NCBI GenBank assembly: GCA_023954075.1
Contig: JAMLIV010000001.1
Span: forward strand, 364,621-428,620
DNA from: Lysobacteraceae bacterium
Lineage (GTDB): Bacteria; Pseudomonadota; Gammaproteobacteria; Xanthomonadales; Xanthomonadaceae
DNA: 64,000 nucleotides
Direction: 5' to 3'
Positions 53,755-62,178 of the stretch are shown in pieces (position 1 is the stretch's first letter; each line of letters opens with the position of its first letter). Made by a program: the position numbers and the translations under genes. A model generated the notes under the pieces. The model searched no databases. It was not told the origin of the DNA and worked only from the letters and a program-made list of their open reading frames with translations.

Positions 53755-54078
53755 TTACTTGGCGGTGGCGAGGCTGGCGAGGTAGGCGGCGACATCGGCG
53801 ATGTCCTGGTCGGTGAAGCTCCCGGCCTGCGCCTCCATCGTCGGGTGCGCGCGGTTGCCGTTCTTGTACTCGGTCAGCGCGGCGACCAGATAATCGTAGT
53901 TCTGCCCGCCGATCTTGGGCACGCTGTAGTGCGGGTAGATGTTCTTGTAGCCGGTGACGCCGTGGCATCCGGTGCAGGTGTAGGCCTTGACCTTGCCGGC
54001 TTCGACGTCTCCCTGGGCGGAGGCGGTGAAGGTGGCGAGGGACAGGGCGAGCGTGGCGGCAAGTCGAAGCATGGGCAT
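53755..54078 (-). CDS. Small periplasmic cytochrome c (class I)
   Basis: This 107-residue protein has a signal peptide at residues 1-21 (ending TASA). The heme motif CTGCH comes after YT at about residue 36, and the probable Met ligand is in AHPTMEAQAGSFTDQD. It parallels the downstream cytochrome in size and layout and is probably an ancient tandem duplicate. Either of two in-frame ATGs (54078 or 54072) could be the start. Confidence 0.87.
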   Translation of the reverse strand: MPMLRLAATLALSLATFTASAQGDVEAGKVKAYTCTGCHGVTGYKNIYPHYSVPKIGGQNYDYLVAALTEYKNGNRAHPTMEAQAGSFTDQDIADVAAYLASLATAK

Positions 54079-54303
54079 GGTGGGCGGTTCCGGCACTGAC
54101 GGGTGGATGACGGGCACCTGAACGCGATCACGATGCACGCTGCCGGCAAGTATACGCACGCCGCGCCGATTGCGGCCATAGTCCGGACATTCCCCACGCT
54201 GGCGGGACGGCGATCGGGCGGCTCACCGGCGGCTGAATCGCGCGCGGCGGCGTGACTTGCGACACGCGCGCCGCGCGGTGACCTCGCCCATGCTGCGGCA
54301 CCC

Positions 54304-54332
54304 GTGACACTGGAATAATCTAGTGTTATAGT
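54304..54332 (+). promoter_or_regulatory. Promoter of the RND efflux operon
   Basis: GTGACA at 54304-54309 and TATAGT at 54327-54332 are 17 bases apart, a good sigma-70 promoter. The -10 lies inside the palindrome at 54321-54346. Confidence 0.65.
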
Positions 54333-54346
54333 TAGCTATAACACTA
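54321..54346. promoter_or_regulatory. Perfect palindromic operator overlapping the RND promoter
   Basis: An 11-bp perfect inverted repeat (TAGTGTTATAG and its complement) surrounds a 4-base centre, TTAG. It is AT-rich in a 70% GC genome and ends 14 bases before the adaptor start codon. The shape is that of a TetR/AcrR-family operator. No such regulator gene lies in the window. Confidence 0.8.
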
Positions 54347-54360
54347 TTGGAGCAGCTCGC

Positions 54361-55497
54361 ATGAACCTCTCATCCCCGACTGTCCGCCCCGCGCCGCGTG
54401 TCGGCCGCTTGGCGCTGGCCGCACTGATCCTGACGCTGGCCGCCTGCGGTGGGCCGGACAAGCCCGGTTCCGCTGCCGGCGGCAAGGCCGGCCCGGACGC
54501 CGCACCTGCGGCGGTGGTCGTGGAAATCGCCACGGCGAGCCTGCAGCCGATCAGCGCCAGCTACAACGCCACCGCCGCGCTGGAGGCACCCAATGAAGCG
54601 CAGGTGGTGGCCAAGACCTCGGGCGTGCTGCTGCAGCTCCTGGTGGAGGAGGGCGATCGGGTGAAGGCGGGACAGGTGCTGGCAAAGATCGACCCCGAGC
54701 GCCCGCGTCTGGAAGTGCAGCGCGCCGAAGCCCTGCTGCGCAAGCTCGAAGCCGAGCTCGCGCGTTCGAAGGAGCTGTACGAGCGCAAGCTGGTGGCGGC
54801 CGATCTTTACGAGAAGATCCGCTATGACGTGGATACCCAGCGCGCGGTCTACAACATGGCCCGGCTGGAGCTGTCCTACACCGACATCGTGGCCCCGATC
54901 TCGGGCGTGATCGCGCAGCGATCGGCCAAGGTCGGCAACCTGATCCAGCTCAACGCCTCGGTGTTCCGCATTGTCGACACCTCGCGCCTGGAGGCGACGC
55001 TCAACGTCCCCGAGCGCGAAATCGGCACCTTGCGCGCCGAAGCGCCGGTCGAACTGCGGCTCGATGCGCTGCCCGGGCAGGTATTTGCCGGCCGCATCGA
55101 TCGCGTCAGCCCGGTGGTGGATGCGGGCAGCGGCACTTTCCGCGTGGTGTGTGCGATCGAGCCGGACGAGCGCCTGCGGCCCGGCATGTTCGGCCGCATC
55201 GCGGTGGTGTTCGACCAGCGCCAGGACGTGCTGACGGTTCCGCGCGTGGCGCTGCTGGAAGGTGATGGCGAGGCGGCGGTGTATCGGGTGGTCGATGGCA
55301 AGGCCGTCCGCACGCCGGTGCAGCTGGGCTATCTCTCCGGTGAGCTGGCCGAGATCCGCGGCGGGCTTGCGCAGGGCGACGCCGTGGTGACCACGGGCAA
55401 GGTGGCGCTGCGCGACGGTGCCCTGGTCGAGGTGATCGGCGGCGCGACCGCGATTCCCGATGAGCTTCCCGGCAACGCCGACACGGCCGGCTATTGA
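54361..55497 (+). CDS. RND efflux periplasmic adaptor lipoprotein (membrane fusion protein)
   Basis: This 378-residue protein is a likely lipoprotein with TLAAC (Cys at about residue 29). The barrel/lipoyl parts are seen in PNEAQVVAKTSGVLLQLLVEEGDRVKAGQVLAKIDPE, a short coiled-coil hairpin at about 115-160, and ELSYTDIVAPISGVIAQRSAKVGNLI. It would bridge the inner-membrane permeases to an outer-membrane channel (none in the window). Its stop overlaps the next start (TGATG). Confidence 0.92.
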   Translation: MNLSSPTVRPAPRVGRLALAALILTLAACGGPDKPGSAAGGKAGPDAAPAAVVVEIATASLQPISASYNATAALEAPNEAQVVAKTSGVLLQLLVEEGDRVKAGQVLAKIDPERPRLEVQRAEALLRKLEAELARSKELYERKLVAADLYEKIRYDVDTQRAVYNMARLELSYTDIVAPISGVIAQRSAKVGNLIQLNASVFRIVDTSRLEATLNVPEREIGTLRAEAPVELRLDALPGQVFAGRIDRVSPVVDAGSGTFRVVCAIEPDERLRPGMFGRIAVVFDQRQDVLTVPRVALLEGDGEAAVYRVVDGKAVRTPVQLGYLSGELAEIRGGLAQGDAVVTTGKVALRDGALVEVIGGATAIPDELPGNADTAGY

Positions 55498-58400
55498 TGG
55501 ACGCGCCTTCTTCGATGCCGGCGGGTCAGGGCGGTGGCCTCGCCGCGTTTTCGGTGCGCCGACGCGTCACGGTGGCGATGGCCACGCTTACGGTCGTCCT
55601 GTTCGGCCTGATCGCGCTGGCCGAGCTCAAGGTCAACCTGCTGCCGGACCTCTCCTATCCCACCCTCACGGTGCGCACCGAGTACACCGGTGCCGCGCCT
55701 CAAGAAATCGAAACCCTCGTCACCGAGCCGGTGGAAGAGGCGGTGGGCGTGGTCAAGGGCTTGCGCCGGCTCAAGTCGATCTCGCGCACCGGGCAAAGCG
55801 ATGTGGTGCTGGAGTTCGCCTGGGGCAGCGACATGGACCAGGCCAGCCTGGAGGTGCGCGACAAGCTGGAAACGCTGAATCTGCCGCTGGAGGTGAAGGC
55901 ACCGGTGCTGCTGCGTTTCAATCCGTCGACCGAGCCGATTCTGCGCCTTCTGCTCACCGGTGATGGCGCGGGGGAAAGTTCCGAAGCGGCGCTGATGCGC
56001 CTGCGCCGCTATGCCGACGACGAACTCAAGAAGCGCCTGGAGCCGGTCGCCGGCGTCGCCGCGGTCAAGGTCGGCGGCGGTCTGGAGGACGAGGTGCAGG
56101 TGCTGATCGACCAGGGCCGCCTGGCGCAGCTGCGCCTGCCGCTGGACACCGTCATCAGCCGCCTGTCGCAGGAGAACGTCAACATTTCCGCCGGCCGCCT
56201 GGAAGAGGGCAGCCAGCGCTACCTGGTGCGCACCATCAACCAGTTCGAGAACCTGGAGCAGATGCGCGACCTGCTGATCACCGGCGGCAGCGCCGGCGGC
56301 GGCAGCGAAGCCGCGCAGGAAGCGGCGCTGGCGACCTCGCGCATCGCCGCGCTGTCGGCCGAGGCCGCGGCGGCGGCGGCGGCGGCGAATGCCGCCGCGC
56401 AGGGTGATTCCAGCGCCCCCGGCGGCGGCCTGCCGATCCGCCTGCGCGACATCGCCACGGTGGAGCAGGGTTACAAGGAGCGCGAGGCCATCATCCGTCT
56501 GGGCGATACCGAGGCGGTGGAGCTTGCGATCTACAAGGAAGGCGACGCCAACACCGTGAGCGTGGCCGATGCGGTGCACGCGGCGCTCAAATCCGCCCGC
56601 CAGATGCTGCCGCCGGGCACCGAGCTGACCGTGATCGAGGACCAGGCGGTCTTCATTCGCCAGGCCCTGCACGAGGTGCGCGTGGATGCGCTGATCGGCG
56701 GCCTGCTCGCGGTGCTGATGATCTTCTTCTTCCTGCGCGATGGCTGGAGCACCTTCGTCATCTCGCTTTCGCTGCCGGTGTCGATCATCGCCACGTTCTT
56801 CTTCATGGGGCGCTTCGGACTGTCGCTCAACGTGATGTCGCTCGGCGGCCTGGCGCTGGCCACGGGCCTGGTGGTGGACGATTCCATCGTGGTGCTCGAA
56901 TCCATCGCCAAGGCGCGCGAGCGCGGCCTGGGTGTGCTGCGTGCGGCGGTGGAAGGCACGCGCGAGGTGGGCATGGCTGTGGTGGCCTCGACGCTCACCA
57001 ACGTCGCGGTGTTCCTGCCGCTGGTGTTCGTGGAAGGCGTGGCCGGCCAGCTGTTCCGCGATCAGGCGTTGACCGTGTCCATCGCGATCCTGATGTCGCT
57101 GGTCGTGTCGCTCACCCTGATTCCGATGCTGTCGTCGCTGAAATCACGCGCGCCGCTGCAGTTTCCGGAGGAAGCCCCGCGCCAGGAATGGGCGCCGCGC
57201 CAGGCCCCGCTGCGCGGGCTGGCAGCGGTTTCCCGCGGCATCCGGCGCGCCATCGGCGCGGCGTTCTTCGCGCTGGGATACGTCGTTTCGCGCCTGTCGC
57301 GGCTGCTGTCGCGCGCGGTGGGCGGCGTCCTGCTGCGCGTTGGTGCGGTGGTGATGAAACCCTACGATGTCGCCGCGGCGCGCTACGCCGAACTGCTGCC
57401 GCGCGCGCTGCATCGTCCCGGACTGGTGCTGGGAATCGCGCTGGCGGCGTTCGCCGGCACCATGGCCCTGGTGCCCACGCTGGGCGTGGATCTCATCCCC
57501 CAGCTCGCGCAGGATCGCTTCGAACTGACCATGAAGCTGCCGCCCGGCACCCCGCTGCGCGATACCGACGCGCTGGTGCGCGCGGTGTCCGTAGCGCACC
57601 GGGGCGAGGACGGGATCCGCGCGCTGTACGGGGTAAGCGGCACCGGCACGCGCATGGACGCCAATCCGACCGAGTCAGGCGACAACATCGGCAAGCTCAG
57701 CGTGGTGATGGAGCACGGTGTGCCGCGCGGCACCGAGGCGCGGCTCACCGACAGCCTGCGCGGCACGCTGGAGCGCTATCCCGGCATCGAGGCCAAGTTC
57801 GGCCGCCCGGAGATCTTCAGCTTTTCCACCCCGCTGGAGATCGAGCTGCGTGGCTACGACCTCGAAGCCCTGCGGGTCGCGGGCAACCGGCTGGCGCAGC
57901 AGATGCGCCGGTCCGACCGCTTCGTGGACGTGAAGTCCTCGGTGGCCGACGGCTACCCGGAAGTCCAGATCCGCTTCGACCAGGAGCGCGCAGCGGCGCT
58001 GGGCATGACCACGCGCCAGGTGGCCGACGTGGTGGTCAAGAAGGTGCGCGGCGAAGTGGCCACGCGCTACAGCTTCCGCGACCGCAAGATCGACGTGCTG
58101 GTGCGCGCGCGCGAGTCGGACCGCAACTCGGTCGACGCGCTGCACCGCCTGATCGTCAATCCCGAGAGCGCGCGTCCGGTGACGCTGGACGCCGTGGCCG
58201 AGATCGTGGCGACGCAGGGGCCGAGCGAAATCCACCACGCCGACCAGGTGCGGGTGGCGGTGATTTCCTCCAACCTGGCCTATGGCGATCTCGGCAGCGC
58301 GATGCAGGAAGTGCGCGACATCGTGGCGGCCAATCCCATCGGTGCCGACCTCGGCCTGCACATTGGCGGCCAGGGCGAGGAATTGAACGACTCGATGATG

Positions 58401-58949
58401 TCGCTGCTGTTCGCCTTCACCCTCGCGATCTTCCTTGTTTATCTGGTGATGGCCTCGCAGTTCGAGTCGCTGCTGCATCCCTTCGTTATCCTCTTCACCA
58501 TCCCGTTGGCGCTGGTGGGCGCGGTGCTGGCGCTGTGGATGAGCGGATACAGCCTCTCGGTGGTGGTGTTCATCGGGCTGATCCTGCTGGTGGGCATCGT
58601 GGTGAAGAACGCGATCCTGATGATCGACAAGGTCAACCAGCTGCGCGAGGCGGGCGTGGCCAAGTACGAGGCCATCGCCGGGGGCGCGGTCTCGCGCCTG
58701 CGACCGATCGCCATGACCACGATCACCGCGCTGTTCGGCTTCCTGCCGCTGGCGATCGGCGGTGGCGAAGGTTCGGAGGTGCGCGCGCCGATGGCGATCA
58801 CGGTCATCGGTGGACTGGCGGTATCGACGCTGCTGACCCTGTTCGTGATCCCGGTGATGTACGCGCTGCTGGATCGCCGCGCCGATGCCCATTACGTCGA
58901 GCGCGCCAAGGCCATTGGCGAAGCCGAAGGCGGGGAGCTGCCGGCGTGA
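55497..58949 (+). CDS. RND-family efflux permease, first subunit (canonical proton-relay residues present)
   Basis: This 1150-residue inner-membrane pump has 12 transmembrane helices and two large periplasmic loops. The proton relay is intact: Asp461-Asp462 in GLVVDDSIVVLES and Lys1037 in GIVVKNAILMID. It is about 100 residues longer than typical. One insertion (about residues 262-310) is Ala/Gly-rich with an eleven-residue A-rich run in the first periplasmic loop. Another of about 80 residues (about 555-635) lies in the central cytoplasmic part. It is co-translated with adaptor and second permease. Substrates are unknown. Confidence 0.92.
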   Translation: MDAPSSMPAGQGGGLAAFSVRRRVTVAMATLTVVLFGLIALAELKVNLLPDLSYPTLTVRTEYTGAAPQEIETLVTEPVEEAVGVVKGLRRLKSISRTGQSDVVLEFAWGSDMDQASLEVRDKLETLNLPLEVKAPVLLRFNPSTEPILRLLLTGDGAGESSEAALMRLRRYADDELKKRLEPVAGVAAVKVGGGLEDEVQVLIDQGRLAQLRLPLDTVISRLSQENVNISAGRLEEGSQRYLVRTINQFENLEQMRDLLITGGSAGGGSEAAQEAALATSRIAALSAEAAAAAAAANAAAQGDSSAPGGGLPIRLRDIATVEQGYKEREAIIRLGDTEAVELAIYKEGDANTVSVADAVHAALKSARQMLPPGTELTVIEDQAVFIRQALHEVRVDALIGGLLAVLMIFFFLRDGWSTFVISLSLPVSIIATFFFMGRFGLSLNVMSLGGLALATGLVVDDSIVVLESIAKARERGLGVLRAAVEGTREVGMAVVASTLTNVAVFLPLVFVEGVAGQLFRDQALTVSIAILMSLVVSLTLIPMLSSLKSRAPLQFPEEAPRQEWAPRQAPLRGLAAVSRGIRRAIGAAFFALGYVVSRLSRLLSRAVGGVLLRVGAVVMKPYDVAAARYAELLPRALHRPGLVLGIALAAFAGTMALVPTLGVDLIPQLAQDRFELTMKLPPGTPLRDTDALVRAVSVAHRGEDGIRALYGVSGTGTRMDANPTESGDNIGKLSVVMEHGVPRGTEARLTDSLRGTLERYPGIEAKFGRPEIFSFSTPLEIELRGYDLEALRVAGNRLAQQMRRSDRFVDVKSSVADGYPEVQIRFDQERAAALGMTTRQVADVVVKKVRGEVATRYSFRDRKIDVLVRARESDRNSVDALHRLIVNPESARPVTLDAVAEIVATQGPSEIHHADQVRVAVISSNLAYGDLGSAMQEVRDIVAANPIGADLGLHIGGQGEELNDSMMSLLFAFTLAIFLVYLVMASQFESLLHPFVILFTIPLALVGAVLALWMSGYSLSVVVFIGLILLVGIVVKNAILMIDKVNQLREAGVAKYEAIAGGAVSRLRPIAMTTITALFGFLPLAIGGGEGSEVRAPMAITVIGGLAVSTLLTLFVIPVMYALLDRRADAHYVERAKAIGEAEGGELPA

Positions 58950-61900
58950 GCATCGTCGAGACCAGCCTGCGCCGACCGGTGACGGTGGTGATGTTCTTCC
59001 TCTCGCTGCTCGTGATCGGCGCGATCGCCAGCGTGCGCCTGCCGCTGGAGCAGTTCCCCGAGATCAACGCGCCGTTCCTGATGGTGTCGCTGCCTTACGC
59101 CGGCTCCACTCCGCAGGAGGTGGAGCGCACCCTGGTGCGGCCGGTGGAGGAAACCCTCGCCACGCTTCCCGGCATCAAGCGCATGCGCGCCCAGGCGCGC
59201 GCCGACGGCGGCTCGATCTTCATGGAGTTCAGCGACTGGGACCGCGACATCGCGATCGCCGCTTCCGAGGCGCGCGACCGCATCGACGCGATCCGCGCCG
59301 ACCTGCCCGACGACTTCCAGCGCTATTTCGTCTTCAAGTTCTCCACGACCGATGATCCGGTGCTGCGCATTCGCCTGGCGTCCGATTCCATCGACTTGAC
59401 CGCGGCCTATGACCTGATCGACCGCGGTCTCAAGCGCCGGCTGGAGCGGCTTCCCGGGGTGGCCAAGGTCGAGGTCTCCGGCGCGCCGCCCAGCGAGGTG
59501 GAAATCGCCATCGATCCCGACCGCCTGACTGCGCACGGGTTGAGCCTCAACGATCTTTCGCGCCAGCTGCAGGCGGTGAATTTTTCCGTATCAGGCGGCA
59601 GCATCGACGAGGGCACGCGCCGCCTGCGGGTGCAGCCGGTGGGCGAACTGCGCGATCTTTCCGAACTGCGAGATTTGGTGCTGAATGCCCGCGGGCTGCG
59701 TCTCGGCGACGTGGCCAAGGTGCAGCTCAAGCCGGCGCGCATGAACTACCGCCGCCAGCTCGATGGGCGTCCGGCGGTGGGCATCGACATCTACCGCGAG
59801 CGCAATGCCAACCTCGTGGACGTTTCGCGCACCGCGTCGGCCGAGCTGGATGCCATTGCCCAGGAGCCGGAGTTCGCCGGCATCCGCTTCATTTCCTTCG
59901 ACGACCAGGGCAAGAACGTCACCGAATCGCTGCTGGAGCTGACCGAGGCCGGCATCATCGGCCTGCTGCTGGCCATCGGCGTGCTGTATTTCTTCCTGCG
60001 CCACTGGCCATCCACGCTGATGGTGTCGCTTGCGATCCCGGTGTGTTTCGTGATGACGCTGGGCTTCATGCACTTCTTCGGCGTCACCCTCAACGTGCTT
60101 TCGATGATGGGCCTGCTGCTGGCCGTGGGCATGCTGGTGGACAACGCCGTGGTGGTGGTGGAGAGCATCTACCAGGAGCGCGAGAAGCATCCCGGCAGGC
60201 CGCGCCTCGCCGCCGTGATCGGCACCCGCCACGTCGCCATCGCGCTGTCGGCCGGAACCCTGTGCCACTGCATCGTGTTCGTGCCCAACCTGTTCGGCGA
60301 AACCAACCAGATCAGCATCTTCATGGTGCAGATCGCGGTCACCATCACCGTTTCGCTGCTGGCCTCGTGGCTGGTGGCGATCAGCCTGATACCGATGCTG
60401 GCCGCGCGCATGAAGACGCCGCCGGCGGCGACCGACGAAGGCGGATTCATCGGCAGGATGCGGCAGCGCTACGCCGACCTTCTGCGCTGGAGCCTGGTGC
60501 ATCGCGGATGGAGCGTGATGGCGATCCTCGTGATTGTCGCGGTGAGCCTGGTGCCGATGAAGTTCATGAAGGTGGACATGTTCGCCAGCGACCAGGGCCG
60601 CACGCTGAACCTCAACTACCAGTGGCGCGGTGCCTACACCCTGGAACAGATGCAGCAGGAGATCGATCGGGTCGAGGCCTGGGTCGGCCGGCACCGCGAT
60701 GCGCTGCAGGTGGAGCAGGTCTATTCCTGGTTCAGCGAGCAGGGCTGGGGCGGCACGCGCCTCACCCTGCGCTCGAGCGGCAGCGGCGTGCGCGGCACCG
60801 AGGAGATCATGGAGGAAATCCGCAGCGGGCTGCCCAAGTCGGCGCGCGCCACGATCGGATTCCAGGACAGCGGGCAGGGCGGCGGAGGCAGCGCGCAGGA
60901 GGGCATCTCGATGGCGCTGGTGGGCGACTCGTCGGAAACCCTGCGCGAACTGGGTGATGCCCTGGTGCCGCTGCTGGCGCAGCGCCCCGAACTGCGCGAC
61001 GTGCGCGTGGAAACCGGCGACCGCAACAGCGAGCTGGCCATCCACGTGGATCGCGAGCGCGCCGCGCGCTACGGTTTTTCCGCCCAGGAGGTGGCCAGCT
61101 ACGTCGGCATCGCGCTGCGTGGCACGCCGCTGCGCGAGTTCCGCCGCGAGGGCAGCGAGATTCCGGTGCAGCTGCGCTTCGCCGATGCCGAGGAGACCCG
61201 CATCTCCGACCTGAGTGGCTTCATGCTGCGCTCGGCGGCCGGGGAGCAGATCCCGCTGATGACCCTGATCGACGCGGACCTTCGCCCGTCCGCCACCCAG
61301 GTCACCCGCGTGGATCGACAGACCATGCTGGAACTGAAGGCCGATCTCGCGCCCGGTGCCACCGCGCCGGATGCGCGCCGCGCGATGGCGGCGGTGATGG
61401 CGGCCACCACGCTGCCGGCCGGCTACGGCTACACCTTCGAGGGCGCGTTCCGGCAGAACGACGAAGCCGGCCAGCAGATGCTGTTCAACACCCTGATCGC
61501 GCTGGTGATGATCTATGTGGTGATGGCGGCGGTGTTCGAGTCGCTGCTGTTCCCGGCCGCGATCCTCTCGGGCATCGGCTTCTCCATCCTCGGTGTGTTC
61601 TGGCTGTTTGCACTGACCGGCACCACCTTCACCATCATGGCCTCGATCGGCATCCTGGTGCTGATGGGCGTGGTGGTGAACAACGGCATCGTGATGGTGG
61701 AGCACATCAACACGCTGCGGCGCGGCGGCTTGCCCCGCACCGAGGCGCTGGTGCAGGGCTGCCGCGATCGCCTGCGGCCGATCCTGATGACCATGGGCTG
61801 CGCGATCCTGGGCATGGTGCCGATCAGCCTCTCCACCACCCAGATCGCCGGCGGCGGCCCGCCCTACTACCCGATGGCGCGCGCCATCGCCGGCGGACTG

Positions 61901-62026
61901 GCGTTCTCCACCGTGGTCACCCTGCTGTTCCTGCCGACGATCTACGCCATTTTGGACGACTTGCAGCTGGCGACACGGCGGGTGTTGAAGCGGGTGCGGA
62001 AGGCGGGGCGAGCGACGGAAGCATAG
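58946..62026 (+). CDS. RND-family efflux permease, second subunit (proton-relay residues altered)
   Basis: This 1026-residue RND protein starts at a GTG overlapping the previous stop (GTGA). Overall architecture is normal (ETSLRRPVTVVMFFLSLLVIG at the start, then LPLEQFPEIN). At the relay positions it has Asp399-Asn400 (MLVDNAVVVVES) instead of Asp-Asp and Asn912 (GVVVNNGIVMVE) instead of Lys. This suggests that it does not pump protons on its own and works in a mixed trimer with the first permease, as in MdtBC-type systems (inference). Confidence 0.92.
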   Translation: MSIVETSLRRPVTVVMFFLSLLVIGAIASVRLPLEQFPEINAPFLMVSLPYAGSTPQEVERTLVRPVEETLATLPGIKRMRAQARADGGSIFMEFSDWDRDIAIAASEARDRIDAIRADLPDDFQRYFVFKFSTTDDPVLRIRLASDSIDLTAAYDLIDRGLKRRLERLPGVAKVEVSGAPPSEVEIAIDPDRLTAHGLSLNDLSRQLQAVNFSVSGGSIDEGTRRLRVQPVGELRDLSELRDLVLNARGLRLGDVAKVQLKPARMNYRRQLDGRPAVGIDIYRERNANLVDVSRTASAELDAIAQEPEFAGIRFISFDDQGKNVTESLLELTEAGIIGLLLAIGVLYFFLRHWPSTLMVSLAIPVCFVMTLGFMHFFGVTLNVLSMMGLLLAVGMLVDNAVVVVESIYQEREKHPGRPRLAAVIGTRHVAIALSAGTLCHCIVFVPNLFGETNQISIFMVQIAVTITVSLLASWLVAISLIPMLAARMKTPPAATDEGGFIGRMRQRYADLLRWSLVHRGWSVMAILVIVAVSLVPMKFMKVDMFASDQGRTLNLNYQWRGAYTLEQMQQEIDRVEAWVGRHRDALQVEQVYSWFSEQGWGGTRLTLRSSGSGVRGTEEIMEEIRSGLPKSARATIGFQDSGQGGGGSAQEGISMALVGDSSETLRELGDALVPLLAQRPELRDVRVETGDRNSELAIHVDRERAARYGFSAQEVASYVGIALRGTPLREFRREGSEIPVQLRFADAEETRISDLSGFMLRSAAGEQIPLMTLIDADLRPSATQVTRVDRQTMLELKADLAPGATAPDARRAMAAVMAATTLPAGYGYTFEGAFRQNDEAGQQMLFNTLIALVMIYVVMAAVFESLLFPAAILSGIGFSILGVFWLFALTGTTFTIMASIGILVLMGVVVNNGIVMVEHINTLRRGGLPRTEALVQGCRDRLRPILMTMGCAILGMVPISLSTTQIAGGGPPYYPMARAIAGGLAFSTVVTLLFLPTIYAILDDLQLATRRVLKRVRKAGRATEA

Positions 62027-62178
62027 GGAGAGGTGGTGGTGCGATGAGGCTGGCTGTCGCAGAGTAGCGCCCGGTCGATGGGGCTATTCTTCAAATGGAT
62101 CAGGCAATAGAGCCTGTCGATATTATTTTCATCGCTTGGTGGAAAAATTCAGTGCAGGCCTTGTGGCGGAAATGGGAT
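62027..62178. other. Junction between the RND operon and a lower-GC gene
   Basis: No gene or terminator hairpin is recognised. The base composition falls sharply around 62090, marking a boundary between backbone and the gene to the right. Confidence 0.5.
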
